A stretch of 64,000 bases of DNA from Marinihelvus fidelis (GTDB taxonomy: Bacteria; Pseudomonadota; Gammaproteobacteria; Xanthomonadales; SZUA-36), in contig NZ_VYXP01000002.1 in NCBI RefSeq assembly GCF_008725655.1, positions 524,026-588,025 of the forward strand. Direction: 5' to 3'. The stretch's first letter is position 1; the number at the start of each line of letters is the position of its first letter. Below are positions 6,051-15,160 of the stretch, piece by piece. A program made the position numbers and the translations under genes. Under the pieces are notes generated by a model, which was given only the letters and a program-made list of their open reading frames with translations, searched no databases and had not been told where the DNA came from.

Positions 6051-6055
6051 GCCCC

Positions 6056-6340
6056 ATGAAGAAACCCAAACACTACGCCGCCGAGCTGCTCGGCCTGGCC
6101 AAGCGCGCCGAGTGGCCCGACAACTGCCCGGACGCCCTGCGCGCGATCCAGGCGGCTGGATCCGGCGACAGCAAACGCGCCGAGGCGCTCTCGACGCTCA
6201 TCCATGGTGGGTTCTACCCGGAAGCGTTCTTTTCCATGCGCTGCGCCGTGGCCATCGGCAACGGTGACCTGGTGAAAGCCCGGCTTCTGCTCAACGACCT
6301 GCAGCTGCGGCTCGGCACTGACAAGCGGGTGGCGGCGTGA
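6056..6340 (+). CDS. Phage hypothetical protein
   Basis: 94 residues, all-helical looking, starting MKKPKHYAAELLGLAKRAEW. Repeated Ala/Leu helices and no metal or membrane motif. Its stop overlaps the GTG start of the next gene (GTGA 6337). No function recognised. Confidence 0.6.
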   Translation: MKKPKHYAAELLGLAKRAEWPDNCPDALRAIQAAGSGDSKRAEALSTLIHGGFYPEAFFSMRCAVAIGNGDLVKARLLLNDLQLRLGTDKRVAA

Positions 6341-6540
6341 GTCGGCACCGCTGGTCGGGCCGCTCGATCATCGGCAAGGGCGCCTCGTTGAAATCCATCC
6401 ACAAGTGCACCCGCTGCGGGTGGGAGCGGTGGATCCACGCGCCCATGAAGGGCATCGAGTACACCCAGTACAGGCGGGGTGAAGCCACCCTGGGTGGCAG
6501 TGGTGTCGACCCACAAGAACCAGAGTGTGCCGGCAACTAG
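6337..6540 (+). CDS. Small phage protein with a Cys pair
   Basis: 67 residues from GTG 6337, coupled by GTGA. A CTRCGW motif at about 24-29 looks like half of a zinc knuckle; the only other Cys is near the C-terminus. Basic and aromatic residues around it would suit nucleic-acid binding. Family unknown. Confidence 0.5.
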   Translation: MSRHRWSGRSIIGKGASLKSIHKCTRCGWERWIHAPMKGIEYTQYRRGEATLGGSGVDPQEPECAGN

Positions 6541-6576
6541 GCCCCGCACTCGCTAACCAAAGCAGGAGACAAAAAG

Positions 6577-6993
6577 ATGCGAGCGATTATCGACGCACTG
6601 CGGGAGCACCGTAACGGGCGCCTCGTTGATGAGCTGGACACCAAGTTCGGCAAACTGGTGAAGGCCGTGGCCCGCACTGGGAAGGAAGGTGGCATCACCA
6701 TCACGTTGAAGCTGAAGCCGCGGCCGCACACAGCCGGGCTGCAGGTTGAAATGCTGGACAACGTGAAGCTGTCCATCCCAGAGCCGGACAAGGCCACCAC
6801 CCTCTTTTACACCCATGACGACGAACTGGTGCGCGAGGATCCTAACCAGCGCAGTTTCGACGGCATGGAAATCGTAGACACCGACACCGGTGAAATCGTC
6901 AGACGCGGAGGGGCTGGATCCGGTGAAACAGTGGTGGATCAACTACGGCCATTCTCTGAAAAATTGGCTGGTCCTAAAAATCGGCATTCGTGA
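6577..6993 (+). CDS. Phage hypothetical protein
   Basis: 138 residues; AGGAG lies 7-11 bases before ATG 6577. A helical N-terminus (LVDELDTKFGKLVKAVARTGKEG) leads into beta strands (ITITLKLKPRP, LQVEMLDNVKLSIPE) and an acidic C-terminal part. This layout is common in temperate-phage early regions, but I know no function for it. Confidence 0.65.
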   Translation: MRAIIDALREHRNGRLVDELDTKFGKLVKAVARTGKEGGITITLKLKPRPHTAGLQVEMLDNVKLSIPEPDKATTLFYTHDDELVREDPNQRSFDGMEIVDTDTGEIVRRGGAGSGETVVDQLRPFSEKLAGPKNRHS

Positions 6994-7011
6994 CCAGGGT
7001 GTGGTGGTCCG

Positions 7012-7230
7012 GTGAACAACTGCACCGTCACGTCTGGAGTTCCGACAACGATAACCCTTGAGGATGTGCAGGAAGCGATAGCCGCACTTAAAAAAAGCCT
7101 GCCAGATGTCAGGCCCAGCCACTGCGTTCCCCGCGGCATCGTGATACGAACCACCGATCCCCGTCACGGCGGTGAGGTGTTCTTTCTCTCACCTGCCGAC
7201 TATGAGCTGTGGAGTCAAAACAATCCATGA
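7012..7230 (+). CDS. Small phage protein, unknown
   Basis: 72 residues from GTG 7012, with a poor ribosome site. A helix (LEDVQEAIAALKKSLPD) is followed by beta strands. The stop overlaps the next ATG (7227), which supports the frame. Confidence 0.5.
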   Translation: MNNCTVTSGVPTTITLEDVQEAIAALKKSLPDVRPSHCVPRGIVIRTTDPRHGGEVFFLSPADYELWSQNNP

Positions 7231-7478
7231 GCGCGATTCATAGCGACGAAACCTATATCGATACCGACCCGTTTCAAGATGACACGGCAATTCAGTGCCG
7301 CACGGTTAGCATCAAAACGGCTCGTAAGGAGCACCAATGCTACGGACTCGGTGACTGCTGCGTTGGCCATCACATCAAGCCAGGCGACCGATATCGCCAC
7401 GAGAAAGCCCTCTGTGAGGGCTCATGGGGTGAATGGCGAATGTGCTTTGCCTGCCTCGATGAATGGTTGAGTTGGTGA
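7227..7478 (+). CDS. Cys-rich putative metal-binding phage protein
   Basis: 83 residues. Six Cys: one near residue 24, then a C-x6-CC group around 38-46, one near 61, and a C-x2-C pair (CFAC) near residue 73, with His between (KEHQC, GHHI). The pattern KARKEHxC ... PGDRY ... W ... C..C is one I know from phage proteins of unknown function that probably bind zinc. ATGA-coupled to the gene before. Confidence 0.55.
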   Translation: MSAIHSDETYIDTDPFQDDTAIQCRTVSIKTARKEHQCYGLGDCCVGHHIKPGDRYRHEKALCEGSWGEWRMCFACLDEWLSW

Positions 7479-7479
7479 C

Positions 7480-7683
7480 ATGCTCATTACCCGCGAAGAA
7501 CTCCAGGCGCTGACCGGCTACACCCGTCAGAAGGAGATCCGCGACTGGCTGGCCGAGAACGGAATCCCCTTCCGTACTCGGCCTGACGGCTGGCCATCGC
7601 TGACCTGGCGCGTCTATGAAGAAGCCCTGCTGGGCGGGCGGACATCGAGGCCCAACTTCTCACATCTCAGAAAAGCGGGGTAG
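7480..7683 (+). CDS. DUF4224-type excisionase-like protein
   Basis: 67 residues beginning MLITREELQALTGYTRQKE and continuing with WLAENGIPFRTRPDGWP, the DUF4224 pattern: a small winged-helix-type protein commonly found directly beside phage integrase genes. It ends four bases before the integrase start. Position and size suit a recombination directionality factor, but that role is inferred. Confidence 0.75.
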   Translation: MLITREELQALTGYTRQKEIRDWLAENGIPFRTRPDGWPSLTWRVYEEALLGGRTSRPNFSHLRKAG

Positions 7684-7687
7684 ACTC

Positions 7688-8620
7688 ATGCCCGTGGGAC
7701 GCAACCGGAAACACGACAAGGGTCTGCCAAAGCGGGTCTATCTCCGCTCGGGAACCTATTGGTACGTGGACTACAAGGGCAAGTGGCACAAGCTCGGCCG
7801 CAGCGAACCGGACATGCACCAGGCCCTGGGCAAGCTGCTGGGCGAGCAGCTCGGCACCATGAAAGAGTATTTCGACCGCTACGAGCGCGAAGTGCTGGCG
7901 AAGAAGGCGCCCAGGACACGCGACGACCAGACCAGCCAGCTGAAGTATCTCCGCCTGGCGTTCGAACACATGGCGCCGTCCGAAATCATGCGGCGTGACG
8001 TTGCCGGTTACCTGGACAGCTACCCGGCTCCCGTCCAGGCAAATCGCCACATCGCCCTGCTCTCGCACGTATTCACCAAGCTGATCCGCTGGCAGGTGGT
8101 CGAGGAAAACCCCTGCACCGGCGTCGAGAAGAACAAGGAACGCCCCCGTAGCCGCTACATCTCCGACGAGGAGTTTTGGGCCGTCCACCAGCGCGCCACC
8201 GAGCCAGTGCAGCTGCTCATGGAACTGGCGCTGTGCACCGGCCAACGTCGGGGCGACCTGATTCGGCTGCAGTGGTCCCAGCTAGACGATGAAGGGATCC
8301 ACTTCACCCAGAGCAAAACCGGCAAGGTGCTGGTGGTGCTGTGGAGCCCCATGCTCCGCGACGTGATCCGCCGCTGCAGGAAAGGCACCGGCGGCCTGTA
8401 CGTCATCCGCAAAGCGAACGGCCGGCCATACACATCGGACGGGATCAGCTCCGCCTGGCAGCGGCTCATGAATGCCTGGAAAGGCGAGCGGTTCACCTTC
8501 CACGATATCCGCGCGAAGTCCGGCTCAGACCACGAGACCGGCGAGCACCTGGGGCACGCCTCGAAGGCGACCCTGCAACGAATTTACCGGCGGCGGCCGA
8601 AGGTCGTGAAGGGTCTCTGA
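7688..8620 (+). CDS. int: Tyrosine recombinase (phage integrase)
   Basis: 310 residues. The N-terminal 50 residues (GLPKRVYLRSGTYWYVDYKGKWHKLG) are a small beta-rich arm-type DNA-binding domain; about 60-155 form the helical core-binding domain; the catalytic domain has the first Arg in LCTGQRRGDLIRLQW, HxxR in FHDIRAKSG, a later His in LGHASKATLQ and the Tyr in QRIYRRR. ATG 7688 was preferred to the longer frame from 7616, which would overlap the DUF4224 gene. It ends 85 bases from the tRNA-Lys 3' end, as expected for an integrase using that site. Confidence 0.93.
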   Translation: MPVGRNRKHDKGLPKRVYLRSGTYWYVDYKGKWHKLGRSEPDMHQALGKLLGEQLGTMKEYFDRYEREVLAKKAPRTRDDQTSQLKYLRLAFEHMAPSEIMRRDVAGYLDSYPAPVQANRHIALLSHVFTKLIRWQVVEENPCTGVEKNKERPRSRYISDEEFWAVHQRATEPVQLLMELALCTGQRRGDLIRLQWSQLDDEGIHFTQSKTGKVLVVLWSPMLRDVIRRCRKGTGGLYVIRKANGRPYTSDGISSAWQRLMNAWKGERFTFHDIRAKSGSDHETGEHLGHASKATLQRIYRRRPKVVKGL

Positions 8621-8628
8621 GCGGTTTT

Positions 8629-8659
8629 TTTTGGAAGTCTTCCAAAATACTTCCAAAAT
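8629..8659. repeat. Putative arm-type sites of the integrase
   Basis: TTTTGGAAG (8629-8637) is followed by its inverted copy CTTCCAAAA (8639-8647), and CTTCCAAAAT is repeated directly at 8639-8648 and 8650-8659, 11 bases (about one helical turn) apart. The group lies between the integrase stop and the tRNA attachment site. The palindrome could also act as a weak terminator. Confidence 0.4.
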
Positions 8660-8705
8660 TGAACGCCTTCCGGTGCTCAATATCCGCGTAACTCTTTGAT
8701 TTAAA

Positions 8706-8781
8706 TGGTGGGCCGTGTTGGGCTCGAACCAACGACCATCGGATTAAAAGTCCGGTGCTCTACCAACTGAGCTAACGGCCC
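8706..8781 (-). tRNA. tRNA-Lys (anticodon TTT)
   Basis: 76 bases on the minus strand including an encoded CCA. Acceptor GGGCCGT pairs with ACGGCCC, the D arm reads GCTCAGTTGGTAGAGC, the anticodon loop CTTTTAA carries TTT, and the T arm contains GGTTCGAGCC. The 3' end faces the integrase; a prophage inserted here restores the gene through the att core, so an intact tRNA is expected. Confidence 0.97.
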
Positions 8782-8992
8782 CCGGGGGGAATTCCGCGGC
8801 GCTTGTGGAGCGCGGGCGCGCCTTTCGTCGCGGAGCGCGGATTTTATGGGATTTATCCGTGCCTTACAAGGAAACAGGCGGAGAAATATCGCTTTTTTCG
8901 CCATCTGCCATGCGCTAGTCTTTTCCGGCACAGCCAGCGCGCCAGGTAATGCGGGGCTGGTACCTGTAAAAAAACAACATGGAGAGCGCCTG

Positions 8993-10021
8993 ATGCGATC
9001 TGATCGTTCCTGTTTTGGCTTATTGGTTTCCGGCTTAATGGCCGCCTTCGCTGCGACTTTTTCGCTTCCCGTAATGGCGCAGGAAGTTACCCGGGAGCAG
9101 GTGGATATTCCCGGTCCGTCGCTTGTTGGCAACCTGGAAGGCAATGCCACGACGCGCGACATCATTGTTTTTCTTCCGCCCAGCTACAACCAGGAACCGG
9201 GGCGGCGTTACCCGGTTGTCTACGCGCTGCATGGTTACTCGTCCAACAACGACGCGTTTGAAAAAGACCTGGCCCGCACCAATGCCATCGAGTCCGCGTT
9301 CGGGTCAGGCACACCGGAGATGATCGTGGTCATGCCCGACGCGCAATCGGTGAACAACGGTTCAATGTATGGCGCATCGGTCACCACCGGTGACTGGGAG
9401 AGTTACATTGCTGATGATGTCGTGGGCTACGTGGATGCCCATTACCGGACCATTGCGGTTCGCCAGAGCCGCGGGCTGGTGGGGCACTCCATGGGCGGTT
9501 ACGGCGCGTTGCGCATAGGCATGAAGCGGCCGGATGTCTTTACCAGCCTGTACGCGATGAGCCCGTGCTGCCTGACGCCGGCGCAAATGCCCGCCCCTGA
9601 ACTGGTGGCGAAACTTGAAGCGCTTGAGAAGCCCGAGGACTCGTTGGACCTGGGGTTCATGGAACGCGCGACACTGGCTACCGGGGCGGCCTGGTCGCCA
9701 AACCCAAACAATCCGCCCTTCTACATGGACCTGCCATCAGGTGAGCAGGCCGCGGACGTCATGGCCCGCTGGCAGGCCAACGCGCCGGTCGCCATGGCGG
9801 ACCAGTACATGTTTGAGCTTCGGGGTTACGAGGGCATCGCAATTGATGTCGGTGACAAGGACTGGCTGATGCCGAGCGCACAGGCCATGCATAAAGTGTT
9901 GACGGATAACGCGATTGAACATCAGTACCAGGTTTACGACGGTGACCATGTCAACCGCGTGGCGGAGCAGTTTCGCGATGCCGTTATGCCGTTCTTCGGC
10001 AAGCACCTGGATTTCGAGTAA
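8993..10021 (+). CDS. Secreted esterase of the putative esterase (EstD-like) family
   Basis: 342 residues with a Sec signal peptide (about 1-28, ending SLPVMA|Q). The alpha/beta-hydrolase fold shows strand-rich YPVVYALHGYSS, the nucleophile elbow GHSMGGYGAL, an Asp in AIDVGDKDWL and the catalytic His in YDGDHVNRV. Family members hydrolyse acyl or feruloyl esters or S-formylglutathione; the signal peptide favours an extracytoplasmic substrate. GGAGAG lies 6 bases before ATG 8993. It sits between the tRNA and queC, facing queC, with the two stops only four bases apart. Confidence 0.82.
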   Translation: MRSDRSCFGLLVSGLMAAFAATFSLPVMAQEVTREQVDIPGPSLVGNLEGNATTRDIIVFLPPSYNQEPGRRYPVVYALHGYSSNNDAFEKDLARTNAIESAFGSGTPEMIVVMPDAQSVNNGSMYGASVTTGDWESYIADDVVGYVDAHYRTIAVRQSRGLVGHSMGGYGALRIGMKRPDVFTSLYAMSPCCLTPAQMPAPELVAKLEALEKPEDSLDLGFMERATLATGAAWSPNPNNPPFYMDLPSGEQAADVMARWQANAPVAMADQYMFELRGYEGIAIDVGDKDWLMPSAQAMHKVLTDNAIEHQYQVYDGDHVNRVAEQFRDAVMPFFGKHLDFE

Positions 10022-10024
10022 CGG

Positions 10025-10720
10025 CTAGCGATAGCGGGTCGGGTCGGGTACGGCGGCGGCTTCGAAGCCGGCGCGGCGGATCTGGCAGGAGTCGCAGCGG
10101 CCGCAGGCGCGGCCGTCGGTGTCGGCCTGGTAGCAAGACACGGTGAGCGCGTAGTCGACGCCCAGGCGCGTGCCTTCGCTGATGATTTCGGCCTTGGTCA
10201 GGTCGATCAGCGGGGTGTGGATTTTGAGCCGGCGGCCTTCGACGGCGGCCTTGGTGGCCAGGTTGGCCATGGTCTCGTAGGCCTCGATGTATTCGGGGCG
10301 GCAGTCGGGGTAGCCGGAGTAGTCGACGGCGTTGACGCCGATGAAGATGTCGCCGGCGCCCAGGACCTCGGCGTAGCCCAGTGCGAGCGAGAGCATCACG
10401 GTGTTGCGGGCCGGCACGTAGGTGACCGGGATGTCGCCGTGTTCTTCGAGCGACTCGCCTTCGGGTACGGCGATGTCGTCGGTCAGGGCGGAGCCGCCGA
10501 TGGCGCGCAGGTCCATGGGCAGCACTTTCAGCGGCACACCGGCGGCTTTGGCCACGCGGGCGGCGGCGGCGAGCTCGCTGGAGTGGCGCTGGCCGTAGTC
10601 GACCGCCAGCGGCCGCGGGTCGAAGTCGGCGTCGCGGGCCATGGCCATGGCGGTGGCGGAATCCAGGCCGCCGGACAGCAGCACCACGGCAATCGGCTTT
10701 TTCGGGCTGGCGGCGTTCAT
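10025..10720 (-). CDS. queC: 7-cyano-7-deazaguanine synthase
   Basis: 231 residues. Converts 7-carboxy-7-deazaguanine to preQ0 with ATP and ammonia, in the queuosine pathway. The PP-loop SGGLDSAT is near the N-terminus; the family motifs VDYGQRH, VPARN and [16 protein letters not shown] follow; four Cys near the C-terminus (CYQAD... CGRCDSC) bind zinc. ATG 10720 overlaps the queE stop (ATGA), so it is translated together with its pathway partner. Confidence 0.95.
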   Translation of the reverse strand: MNAASPKKPIAVVLLSGGLDSATAMAMARDADFDPRPLAVDYGQRHSSELAAAARVAKAAGVPLKVLPMDLRAIGGSALTDDIAVPEGESLEEHGDIPVTYVPARNTVMLSLALGYAEVLGAGDIFIGVNAVDYSGYPDCRPEYIEAYETMANLATKAAVEGRRLKIHTPLIDLTKAEIISEGTRLGVDYALTVSCYQADTDGRACGRCDSCQIRRAGFEAAAVPDPTRYR

Positions 10721-11352
10721 TTTCCGGGCTCGTCTCCCCACAGCAGCTTGTGTAACTGTAACTGCATTCGAACCGGCAGGCCGTCGGCGAGTACCCATTC
10801 GGCCAGCTGGGTGGGGTCCTGCTGGCCCCAGGCGGGTGACACCAGCACTTCGCACAGGTCGGCCAGCGAGCGGCCGGTAATCTGCTCGCGGGCCCACTCG
10901 TAGTCGCCGCGAGAGCAGATGACGAACTTCAGCTGGTCATGCGGGCCCAGCGTGCCCAGGTTGCTCCACAGGTTGCGGTCCGCTTCGCCCGAATCCGGTG
11001 TTTTCAGGTCGACCACGCGGCTGACGCGCTCGTCGACGGGGCTGACATCAATGGCGCCGGAAGTTTCCAAAGAGACCGCGTAGCCGGCGTCACACAATTG
11101 CTCCAGCAACTGCAGGCAACGTTTCTGCGCCAGCGGCTCGCCGCCAGTGACGCAAACATGCCTGGCGGGGTGCCGGGCGGTCTCGGCCAGGATGTCATCG
11201 AAGTGCATCCACTCGCCGCCAAAGAACGCGTATTCGCTGTCGCAGTAGGTGCAACGCAGCGGGCAGCCGGTCAGGCGGATGAAAACGGTGGGGCGGCCCG
11301 CGTCGCGGGCCTCACCCTGGAGCGAAAAGAAGATCTCGGTGATCTTCAGCAT
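10717..11352 (-). CDS. queE: 7-carboxy-7-deazaguanine synthase (radical SAM)
   Basis: 211 residues from ATG 11352; a GTG at 11373 would add seven residues. Starts with the family's [14 protein letters not shown], then the radical-SAM cluster [14 protein letters not shown] (CxxxCxxC) and VTGGEPL. Forms the ring-contracted deazaguanine precursor in the queuosine pathway upstream of QueC. It lies downstream of the tol-pal operon on the same strand, as in many gammaproteobacteria. Confidence 0.94.
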   Translation of the reverse strand: MLKITEIFFSLQGEARDAGRPTVFIRLTGCPLRCTYCDSEYAFFGGEWMHFDDILAETARHPARHVCVTGGEPLAQKRCLQLLEQLCDAGYAVSLETSGAIDVSPVDERVSRVVDLKTPDSGEADRNLWSNLGTLGPHDQLKFVICSRGDYEWAREQITGRSLADLCEVLVSPAWGQQDPTQLAEWVLADGLPVRMQLQLHKLLWGDEPGK

Positions 11353-11405
11353 GCCCTCGCGGGATTCGGGCACGCGTGGTGCCCGAACCTCGGTGGATTG
11401 CGTGC

Positions 11406-12344
11406 TCAGAGATGCCCCTCCAGGCGCATCGAGTTCAGGCGGGAGGTGGCCAGTCGCGCCAGCGTGCTGTTCGGGTAACGGGTGGTCACCTGCTCCAGCG
11501 CCGCACGGGCCTGGTCGTACTGCTTCAGCTCGTAGTGCGTGTAGCCGATCTTCAGCAGTGCGTCGCCGCCCTTGGTGCTGTCGGGGTAGTTGCTGCCCAG
11601 CGACTCGAAGGCGTTCAGGGCCATGTCGTAGTTACGGGTAACGTAGTACGACTCGCCCAGCCAGTACTGCGCGTTGCCGGCCAGGCTGCTCTGCGGGTAG
11701 GCATCCAGGAAGGCCTGGAAGTCGCGCGCGGCATCGGCGTAGCGCAGTTCCTTCAGGGCCTGAAAGGCCTGGTCGTAGGCGGCCTGCTCGGCTTCCGGGT
11801 TGGCCACGGTCTCGCGGGACGTGGTATCCGGTGCGCCCAGTGCCATGGTGGTCGACGGCACGCTGGGTGGCGCCGTTACTTCCGGCACGTCGCGCGGCGG
11901 CTGTGACGCGGCGGCCTGTGCAGCGGCCTCGCCCTCTTCCGTGCGGCCAAGCGGCGGTACGGCAGCGTTGCCACCGGTTGCGGGCGATGCGGCGGGCACG
12001 GTGGCACTGGCCGTCACGCCGGCAGCCGTAGAAGGCGCCGTGCGGGTCGTCGAACCCAGGCCTGGGGCCGCGCCTGAAGGCTGTCCGCCGGTGATGCCGG
12101 AAATGCGCTGGTCCAGGTCCAGGTACTGGTCGCGCTGGCGGCGCTTCAGGTCCTCGATCTGGTAGGACTGTTCCTCGATCTGGCCGCGCAGGCTGCGGAT
12201 TTCATCCTGCAGTTGCTGCATCTGCGACACCAGGTTGAACAGTTGCTCATTGCCCGACTCAACCTGCGCGGTGGCAGGGGTTGAAACGACGATGGCCAGC
12301 ACCAGGCTGGCCATCGCGGCATTGCTCGAAAATGCTCGAATCAT
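11406..12344 (-). CDS. cpoB: Cell division coordinator CpoB (YbgF), TPR protein
   Basis: 312 residues. Signal peptide (about 1-26), N-terminal trimerising coiled coil (about 30-80: LFNLVSQMQQLQDEIRSL, then IEEQSYQIEDLKRRQ), a long Ala/Pro/Thr-rich linker (about 85-195), and C-terminal TPR repeats (AFQALKELRYADAARDF, NAQYWLGESYY, ALLKIGYTHYELKQYDQA). It links outer-membrane constriction through Tol-Pal with peptidoglycan synthesis in the periplasm. GAGGT precedes ATG 12344; it starts 2 bases after pal ends. The linker is longer than in E. coli. Confidence 0.93.
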   Translation of the reverse strand: MIRAFSSNAAMASLVLAIVVSTPATAQVESGNEQLFNLVSQMQQLQDEIRSLRGQIEEQSYQIEDLKRRQRDQYLDLDQRISGITGGQPSGAAPGLGSTTRTAPSTAAGVTASATVPAASPATGGNAAVPPLGRTEEGEAAAQAAASQPPRDVPEVTAPPSVPSTTMALGAPDTTSRETVANPEAEQAAYDQAFQALKELRYADAARDFQAFLDAYPQSSLAGNAQYWLGESYYVTRNYDMALNAFESLGSNYPDSTKGGDALLKIGYTHYELKQYDQARAALEQVTTRYPNSTLARLATSRLNSMRLEGHL

Positions 12345-12346
12345 GC

Positions 12347-12880
12347 TTACCTCGCGGTGTAGACGATCTCCACCCGACGGTTCTTCCACCAGCAGTCTTC
12401 GCTGCTGACGCGGCAGATCGGGCGTTCTTCACCGTAGCTGACCACGTCCAACTGGCCGCCACGCGCACCACCTGCAGACAGCAGACCGTTCACAGCGTTC
12501 CCACGACGCTCACCCAGGCCGAGGTTGTACTCGCGGGTGCCACGCTCGTCGGCGTGACCTTCCAGGGTCACTTTGGCGCTGGAAGAGCTGGCGATGTAGG
12601 CTGCGTGGGCCGCCACGATGGAGCGGTACTCGGCCTTCACTTCAGACTTGTCGAAGTCGAAGTAGACGACCCGCTTGGACAGCAGGCTTTCCGGGTTGTC
12701 GAAGTTACGCGCATCGGTGTAATCACGCGGGTCCGGAGCGGCCGACGTGCTCACATCCTGGCTGCTGGTGTCTTCCACCGGGGCAGGCGTGGTATCGGTT
12801 TCTGGCTGGGCGTCTTTGCGGCAGGCTGAGACTGCGAACGCGACAGCCAGGGCAAACAGCAAGCGCAAGGCGATCTTCAT
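12347..12880 (-). CDS. pal: Peptidoglycan-associated lipoprotein Pal
   Basis: 177 residues. Lipoprotein signal with lipobox V-S-A-C (Cys about residue 20), a Pro/Thr/Asp-rich linker and an OmpA-like domain (VVYFDFDKSEV, LEGHADERGTREYNLGLGERR) that binds peptidoglycan. Anchors the outer membrane to the wall with TolB. AGGAGG lies 6-7 bases before ATG 12880. It has a 68-base gap from tolB, which may hold its own promoter. Confidence 0.97.
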   Translation of the reverse strand: MKIALRLLFALAVAFAVSACRKDAQPETDTTPAPVEDTSSQDVSTSAAPDPRDYTDARNFDNPESLLSKRVVYFDFDKSEVKAEYRSIVAAHAAYIASSSSAKVTLEGHADERGTREYNLGLGERRGNAVNGLLSAGGARGGQLDVVSYGEERPICRVSSEDCWWKNRRVEIVYTAR

Positions 12881-12948
12881 GGGTATCCTCCTAGGGGATT
12901 GGGCAGTATTCACCGTTTTTTGCGGTGTTTTTTGTTGAACGCTAGATT

Positions 12949-14238
12949 TTACCTGATAACAGGCGACCATGCGGGTTCCCGCACGTCACCTTCACTCAAA
13001 ATAATCCGTTGTCGGACATTGCCGTCCGCGGACACTGCCGCCAGAACGCCTCGCCCACCCTCGCGGGTGGCATAGAGGATCATGCTTCCATTAGGGGCAA
13101 AACTCGGCGATTCATCGAGAACGCCGGGGGTCAGGATCCGCAGCCGCCCATGTTCCAACTCCCAGACTGCTATACGATACTCGTTTCCCCTGCCGTTAGC
13201 TATAGCCATCGAACGACCATCTGGCGCCACGCTGGCACGGGCGTTGTAGTCGCCTTCGCGGGTCACGCGCTCGGCCGTTCCGCCGCTGGCCGGGACGCTG
13301 TAAATCTGCGGCCGTCCACCCCGGTCAGAGGTGAAATAAATGGTCCGGCCGTCCGGCGACCAGGTGGGCTCGGTGTCGATGGCCCAGTGCTGGGTCAGCT
13401 GCTGCATCGCGCCGGTCGCCAGGTCACGCACGTGGATTTCCGGGTTGCCGGTGCGCGACAGCGTCAGCGCCATCTTGCGACCGTCCGGCGAGAACGACGG
13501 CGCGCCATTGATGCCCCGGCCACTGGAAATCAGCTCACGGGCACCGGTGGCCACTTCCTGCACGTAGATGGCCGAATTGCCCTGCTCGAACGACACGTAG
13601 GCCAGCTTCTGGCCATCCGGCGACCAGGCCGGCGACAGCAGCGGTTCCGGCGAGCCCACCACCGTGATCGGATTGAAGCCGTCGGCATCGGCGACCACCA
13701 GTTCGTAGTGCAGCGAGTCGCCCTCACCCGTGGCCGAAACATAGGCAATGCGGGTGGCGAAGGCGCCGGGCACACCGGTCAGCTTCTCGTAGATGGCATC
13801 CGCCACGCGGTGCGAGCCGAACCGCAGGTCGCCGGGGCCGACGCTGGTGATCTGGCTCAGCAGCCGCTCCTGCGTGTGCACGTCGAAGAGCTGGTAGACG
13901 ATGTCAAAACCGCCGTCCGGCGCGTCATTGACTTGGCCGATGACGATGTAGTCGGTTTTAAGCAGCCGCCAGGTGCCGAACTTGATGGACTCGGCGTCCA
14001 CCGGCCGGTCGACCATGTCCTGCTCGTCCATCGGTGCGAACAGGCCGGAGCGGTAGAGATCGTCGGAAACCACGCTGGCGACGCCGGTGATGGGCGGCTG
14101 GCCAGCGGCGCGCCACTGGAACGGCACCACGGCAATGGGCAGCTGTGAAGCGTTGCCTTGGACGATTTCGATTTCGAGTCGCGCCTGGGCGGCATGGGTG
14201 GCGCCGATAAAGAGCAGCGCCAGTATCAGTCGTTTCAT
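12949..14238 (-). CDS. tolB: Tol-Pal system beta-propeller protein TolB
   Basis: 429 residues. Signal peptide to about residue 20 (HAAQA), N-terminal alpha/beta domain ([16 protein letters not shown]), then WD-like propeller repeats each with a SPDG turn ([51 protein letters not shown]). Periplasmic partner of Pal and TolA. It starts 4 bases after tolA stops. Confidence 0.97.
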   Translation of the reverse strand: MKRLILALLFIGATHAAQARLEIEIVQGNASQLPIAVVPFQWRAAGQPPITGVASVVSDDLYRSGLFAPMDEQDMVDRPVDAESIKFGTWRLLKTDYIVIGQVNDAPDGGFDIVYQLFDVHTQERLLSQITSVGPGDLRFGSHRVADAIYEKLTGVPGAFATRIAYVSATGEGDSLHYELVVADADGFNPITVVGSPEPLLSPAWSPDGQKLAYVSFEQGNSAIYVQEVATGARELISSGRGINGAPSFSPDGRKMALTLSRTGNPEIHVRDLATGAMQQLTQHWAIDTEPTWSPDGRTIYFTSDRGGRPQIYSVPASGGTAERVTREGDYNARASVAPDGRSMAIANGRGNEYRIAVWELEHGRLRILTPGVLDESPSFAPNGSMILYATREGGRGVLAAVSADGNVRQRIILSEGDVREPAWSPVIR

Positions 14239-14242
14239 GATG

Positions 14243-15160
14243 TCAGTCACCGTCATAAACAAAGTCAAAATCTATCTCACGCTCAAAAACTTCTTCGAAC
14301 CCTCTGTACGGTAGTGCCGCGCGTTCGGCAGCTGCGATGATTGAGCGACGAGTCGCCTCGTCAGCCGTACACGCCCCGACAAACTGCGCCGAAATTACGT
14401 CGCCGCCTGGCAATTGAACAATTCGCAATCTGCATCTCAATCCGGGTGGAGCGGTTGGAGGCCGGTACCAATTACTCGTCACCTGCGCCGTAATCGCACC
14501 AATGTACTGTCCGCGAAGTGATGCTTGTGCTTGCGACCGTTGCGCCGCCGCCTCGGCGGCCAATTGTTCCTGCAACGCCGCCTCGGCCTCGGCCTGGCGT
14601 TGTCTAGCCGCCTCTTCCTCCCGGCGGGCTTCGAGCTGCTTCAGGCGCTCTTCCTCAAGCTTGCGCTGCTTCTCGGCCTCGGCGCGCTGGCGCTGCAATT
14701 CCTCGAGCTCGCGCTGCTGACGTTCGATCTCGGCCTGGCGTTCGCGCTCCTGCTGCTCGCGCAGCTGTTGCAGGCGCAGCTCGGCCTGGCGCTGGCGTTC
14801 GGCTTCGGCTGCCTGGCGCCGTTGCTCCTCGACCTTGGCGGCCTCTGCTTCGCGCTCACGCTGTGCGGCCAGTTCGCGCTGGCGCTGCTCCAATCGTTCT
14901 TCGCGTTGCCGGGCGGCTTCCTGGGCGCGTTCCTCTGCGGCAGCCGCTTCGCGGGCCTCGGTGCGGGCGGCCTGTAGCGCCTGGGTGTCGACCATGACCG
15001 CTTCGATGGTCATGCCGGTGATCTGCGGCGGGCGCATCGGTTTCCAGTCCATGGTGCCCAGCACGATCAGCGCCGCGGCCAGCGCGTGCACGACCACCGC
15101 CAGGCCCAGGGCCTTGGCGTTTTGCCAGGTCTCCGACAGGTAGGCGCGCAATGCTGCCAT
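14243..15160 (-). CDS. tolA: Cell envelope protein TolA
   Basis: 305 residues. One N-terminal membrane helix (about 14-36), a very long Glu/Gln/Arg/Ala helical domain II (about 60-220) spanning the periplasm, and a C-terminal domain III with W-Y-R-P-P, two Cys (CRLRIV, GACT) and [12 protein letters not shown]. Transmits proton-motive energy from TolQR to Pal. It shares one base with the tolR stop (TGATG). Confidence 0.95.
   Translation of the reverse strand: MAALRAYLSETWQNAKALGLAVVVHALAAALIVLGTMDWKPMRPPQITGMTIEAVMVDTQALQAARTEAREAAAAEERAQEAARQREERLEQRQRELAAQREREAEAAKVEEQRRQAAEAERQRQAELRLQQLREQQERERQAEIERQQRELEELQRQRAEAEKQRKLEEERLKQLEARREEEAARQRQAEAEAALQEQLAAEAAAQRSQAQASLRGQYIGAITAQVTSNWYRPPTAPPGLRCRLRIVQLPGGDVISAQFVGACTADEATRRSIIAAAERAALPYRGFEEVFEREIDFDFVYDGD

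Larger units (their letters stand above)
1..8730. mobile_element. Lambda-type prophage, right-hand part (left part lies outside the window)
   Basis: The segment holds an integrase beside the 3' end of a tRNA-Lys gene, an excisionase-like gene, a cI/cro switch with paired operators, a cII-like gene and O/P-like replication genes, in lambda's order when read leftwards from the tRNA. Overlapping start and stop codons and very small genes are typical of phage early regions. No structural, packaging or lysis gene is visible, so these should lie left of position 1. The right boundary is placed at the tRNA 3' end; the exact att core cannot be set because the left copy is not in view. Confidence 0.88.

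Noticed and set aside
5938-6055. Inverted repeat GGGCGCCG/CGGCGCCC as a terminator
   Set aside because: The loop is about 30 bases, no T run follows, and the operon appears to continue; listed only in the doubtful 38-codon entry.
8846-8992. N-terminal extension of the esterase gene to 8846
   Set aside because: The added 49 residues are basic and unlike a signal peptide, while ATG 8993 has GGAGAG at 6 bases and gives a proper signal peptide.
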